Shown here one piece after another: positions 26,874-29,267 of a stretch of DNA of 29,267 bases (position 1 is the stretch's first letter; every line of letters begins with the position of its first letter). Source of the stretch: Saprospiraceae bacterium UBA7328 (GTDB lineage: Bacteria; Bacteroidota; Bacteroidia; Chitinophagales; Saprospiraceae). The notes below the pieces were generated by a model. The model did no database searches. It was not told the DNA's origin and was given only the letters and a program-made list of their open reading frames with translations. The stretch spans positions 1-29,267 of the forward strand of contig DKPS01000034.1 of NCBI GenBank assembly GCA_002471345.1, written 5' to 3'. The position numbers and the translations under genes are program-made.

Positions 26874-27749
26874 ATGATGAAAGTGAGACAGATGAAAAAC
26901 AATGCCATACTCCTACTTAGTGCTCCAGATCAAAAAGGAATAGTACATGCCGTAACTGACTTTTTACTTAAGAATGATGGCAATGTAGTAGACATAGATC
27001 AACATGTAGATCTTGATAATCAACTTTTCTTTATGAGAGTAGAATGGGAACTGAGCGGGTTCCGTATTCCACATGATAAAATTGGCGAGTATTTTCAGAC
27101 TCTTGTTGGCAATAAATTTCAAATCCAAAGCACGTTATATTTTACCCAAAAGAGACCTCGATTAGCAATTTTTGTTTCTAAATATTCTCACTGTCTCCAC
27201 GATATATTATCAAGATATCAAAGTGGAGAATGGGATGTGGAGATTCCCTTCATCATAAGTAATCATCAAAAACTTTCTTCAATAATCGAAAATTATAATA
27301 TTCCATTTCATCACATTCCTGTCACAAAAGATACTAAGGCCATACAAGAGAGAAAACAGTTAGAGCTTCTAGAAAGCAATAATATAGACTTCGTAGTACT
27401 TGCTAGGTATATGCAGATTCTATCTGATGACTTCGTCTCTCAATTCCCAAATAAAGTCATTAATATACACCACTCATCGCTTCCAGCCTTTGTAGGAGCG
27501 AATCCATACAAAGCAGCTTTTGATAGAGGAGTAAAATTTATGGGAGCTACAGCACATTATGTAACCGCAGATCTAGATGAAGGTCCTATCATCGCTCAAG
27601 ACATCACACCAATCACTCATAGAGATAACATATCAGATATGAAGAGAAAAGGAAGGGATATAGAAAAAATAGTCTTAGCTAAAGCGATATGGTCACACAT
27701 AAATCACAATGTGATTGTACATGGTAACAAAACAGTGGTCTTCGAATAG
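26874..27749 (+). CDS. purU: Formyltetrahydrofolate deformylase
   Basis: PurU hydrolyses 10-formyl-tetrahydrofolate to formate and tetrahydrofolate, balancing one-carbon pools and supplying formate. The chain has up to 291 residues. An N-terminal ACT-type regulatory domain covers about 9-90 (AILLLSAPDQKGIVHAVTDF, DIDQHVD). A formyltransferase-fold hydrolase domain covers about 93-275 with the active-site run NIHHSSLPAFVGANPY, then GATAHYVTADLDEGPIIAQD. Starts at 26874, 26877 and 26892 are all possible. The last gives MKNNAILLLSAPDQKG, the usual PurU beginning, and would leave a leader if a weak -7-like TGTATTTG at 26856-26863 is used. It is downstream of the structured RNA pair, whose copy B ends in a strong terminator, and converges on the TauE/SafE gene with a 7-bp gap. 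Confidence 0.95.
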   Translation: MMKVRQMKNNAILLLSAPDQKGIVHAVTDFLLKNDGNVVDIDQHVDLDNQLFFMRVEWELSGFRIPHDKIGEYFQTLVGNKFQIQSTLYFTQKRPRLAIFVSKYSHCLHDILSRYQSGEWDVEIPFIISNHQKLSSIIENYNIPFHHIPVTKDTKAIQERKQLELLESNNIDFVVLARYMQILSDDFVSQFPNKVINIHHSSLPAFVGANPYKAAFDRGVKFMGATAHYVTADLDEGPIIAQDITPITHRDNISDMKRKGRDIEKIVLAKAIWSHINHNVIVHGNKTVVFE

Positions 27750-27756
27750 AAGTGAT

Positions 27757-28497
27757 TTAAATCATATTCTGAACTAATAATCTTACTCCCACTAAAAAAA
27801 TCAATACAGCGGATATTCTTTTCACCCATATAGGATTTATCTTGAAAATAGTGAGTCGAGAACCAATTTGCCCTCCTATGAACACTGCTACGACCAAGGA
27901 AACAATAATATTAACATCAACATTAAGGTCATCAGAAGACAACTGACCTGCTAGGCCTGCCAGTGAATTCACTAAAATATAAAGAGCTGTCGTGGCCGCA
28001 ATTGATTTAGGAAAATGCCATTTAGAAAGATAAAGTACAGGAGACAAAAAGATTCCTCCACCTATTCCCACTAGTCCTGATAAAAATCCAATTCCCCCAC
28101 CAATGAATCCATTAGAATATTGAGGAAGACGTCTTATCTCGCCTTTTTTTTCATACAGCATAGCCATACCTGCTAACAATAAGGTCATACCCAAGAAAAC
28201 AAAAAAGACTTTTTTACTCAAAATAAAAGTGCCGCCTAAATATGCCAATGGAATACTAAAAAGAATTAGAGGCCAAACTTTCTTATATGGTATCAAATCA
28301 TTACGATAGAATAAAAAAACAGAGCCTGCCACAACCGTTATATTACAAATCAACGCTATGTGCCTAATAGAACTATACTCTATTGGGAACAATGCCAAAA
28401 TTGCCAAATAGCTCGAACCTCCTCCAAAACCAGCTGAAGAATAAAACAATGCAACTAAAAAGAATAAAGGAATAAGTGGAAGCAAATCTGCATCCAT
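27757..28497 (-). CDS. TauE/SafE-family anion permease
   Basis: A 246-residue inner-membrane protein with about eight hydrophobic helices. It opens with LIPLFFLVALFYSSAGFGGG, the N-terminal repeat, and the second repeat has GIGFLSGLVGIGGGIFLSPV; both glycine-rich motifs are diagnostic of the TauE/SafE (sulfite or sulfoacetate exporter) family. The transported substrate cannot be told; sulfur-containing anions are usual. Its start overlaps the stop of the upstream small membrane protein by 1 bp (TAATG), so the two are co-translated. Confidence 0.9.
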   Translation of the reverse strand: MDADLLPLIPLFFLVALFYSSAGFGGGSSYLAILALFPIEYSSIRHIALICNITVVAGSVFLFYRNDLIPYKKVWPLILFSIPLAYLGGTFILSKKVFFVFLGMTLLLAGMAMLYEKKGEIRRLPQYSNGFIGGGIGFLSGLVGIGGGIFLSPVLYLSKWHFPKSIAATTALYILVNSLAGLAGQLSSDDLNVDVNIIVSLVVAVFIGGQIGSRLTIFKINPIWVKRISAVLIFLVGVRLLVQNMI

Positions 28498-28865
28498 TAT
28501 GAGCTCAATAAATTTATACCAAGCAATAATCCAATCAATAGAAGCTCCACTCCAATAGCGATAGTGCCCTGTTTACTATAACCAGCTGTGACAAGACTAA
28601 TGATTCTTACTATCGAAACACATCCTAATATTATTATCGCTGGATACATCCAATGCATTCCATCATAAAGAAAAAGACCAATAAAAATGGAAGCTGCCAA
28701 AAGAATACCGCCAATATCACCTTTAAGATAATTGCTACCTGTAGCATTTAATGATTGAATGGAATGCTCCTTTGCAATCTTTTCGGTATCAAAAATCCTC
28801 CTTCCAGATAAAAAGAGTAATACGATTCCTAAAAACCCAAGGATAACTTTTAATGCTATAATCAT
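28497..28865 (-). CDS. Small four-helix membrane protein, DUF4345-like
   Basis: A 122-residue hydrophobic protein with about four membrane segments (near 3-20, 52-67, 73-93 and 100-120). The charged loop RRIFDTEKIAKEHSIQSLNA comes after the first helix and GDIGGILLAASIFIGL in the second. The pattern resembles DUF4345 proteins, but I am not certain. It is the upstream member of a 1-bp-overlapping pair with the TauE/SafE permease and lies 24 bp after ruvB, so all three may be one transcript. Function unknown. Confidence 0.75.
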   Translation of the reverse strand: MIIALKVILGFLGIVLLFLSGRRIFDTEKIAKEHSIQSLNATGSNYLKGDIGGILLAASIFIGLFLYDGMHWMYPAIIILGCVSIVRIISLVTAGYSKQGTIAIGVELLLIGLLLGINLLSS

Positions 28866-28889
28866 AATGATGAAGATAAAAACTATAAT

Positions 28890-29267
28890 CTAACCAAACA
28901 AAGATCCTGCATCACGTGGTCGTGGAATGTTCAAATGTTTGTAAGCTTTTTCAGTGGCAATCCTACCTCGTTGTGTCCTTTGTACAAATCCCTCCATGAT
29001 TAAAAATGGTTCATGCACCTCTTCAATAGTACCTGCTTCTTCGCCCACAGCTGTGGCTATGGTGGACAATCCAACAGGTCCACCTTTAAATTTTTCAATA
29101 ATACTACTGAGAATTCGATTATCCATTTCATCCAGCCCCATGTCATCAACGTCCAATGCATTTAAGCCAAATTTTGCTATTTCAATGCTAATTGTTCCAT
29201 CTCCTTTAATTTGGGCAAAATCTCTAATTCTTCTTAACAAAGCATTGGCAATTCTTGGAGTTCCTCT
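28890..29267 (-). CDS. ruvB: Holliday junction branch-migration helicase RuvB, C-terminal part
   Basis: The last 125 residues of RuvB; the gene is cut by the right edge of the window and the frame is open to base 29267. It shows the end of the AAA+ domain ([20 protein letters not shown], with the sensor-2 arginine region) and the complete winged-helix RuvB_C domain ([20 protein letters not shown], then [19 protein letters not shown] and [17 protein letters not shown]). RuvB drives branch migration of Holliday junctions together with RuvA. The C-terminus is normal for the family. It is the first gene of a probable minus-strand run with the two membrane-protein genes. Confidence 0.96.
   Translation of the reverse strand, partial: RGTPRIANALLRRIRDFAQIKGDGTISIEIAKFGLNALDVDDMGLDEMDNRILSSIIEKFKGGPVGLSTIATAVGEEAGTIEEVHEPFLIMEGFVQRTQRGRIATEKAYKHLNIPRPRDAGSLFG

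Overview
The window is a piece of chromosome from a Bacteroidota bacterium, most likely a free-living, polysaccharide-using member of the Cytophagales/Flavobacteriia type. The evidence is AT-rich DNA, no Shine-Dalgarno pattern before starts, promoter boxes of the Bacteroidota form TTG-N17-23-TAnnTTTG, a SusC/SusD pair, many short-signal lipoproteins, FG-GAP/VCBS proteins, a TonB receptor followed by a DUF4249 lipoprotein, and the Bacteroidota-type fusion of a NagB domain to a PIG-L domain. The exact genus cannot be read from the sequence.

Left end (1-3600): a 112-residue conserved small protein sits behind a pair of 15-bp palindromes that overlie a leftward promoter for a gene beyond the edge. 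It is followed on the minus strand by a two-gene unit, a NagB/PIG-L fusion and a Calx-beta/GH16 beta-glucanase lipoprotein.

Centre (3857-22933): one long rightward cluster of nutrient-acquisition and surface genes. In order: SusC-like receptor, SusD-like lipoprotein, an intrinsic terminator, two large FG-GAP/UnbV lipoproteins (about 1,100-1,170 aa), a CxxCH plus FG-GAP lipoprotein, a TonB-dependent receptor, a DUF4249 lipoprotein, a second CxxCH plus FG-GAP lipoprotein and a secreted DUF1080 (3-keto-disaccharide hydrolase-like) protein. Gaps within 8797-20538 are a few bases or 1-bp overlaps, so this part looks like one operon. Its substrate is not evident. No sigma/anti-sigma pair or hybrid two-component regulator is present, but a perfect inverted repeat lies just after the -7 box in front of susC.

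Right end (22945-29267): housekeeping genes. They are parE (minus), a CvpA-family membrane protein, purU, a TauE/SafE permease with a small four-helix membrane protein in a 1-bp-overlap pair, and the C-terminal part of ruvB running off the edge.

The most unusual part is the 1.3-kb gene-free stretch 25563-26873. It holds two tandem, diverged copies of what looks like a structured non-coding RNA (about 390 and 330 nt). Each copy has the same promoter (identical 16-bp block, -33 TTTG, exactly 20 bp, CATATTTR), three small 5' hairpins, a long central hairpin conserved with wobble and compensatory changes, a 17-nt conserved single-stranded block, a hairpin, a near-identical 22-nt block and a strong intrinsic terminator. 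I do not recognise it as tmRNA, RNase P RNA, SRP RNA or 6S RNA. It is the best candidate here for something undescribed.
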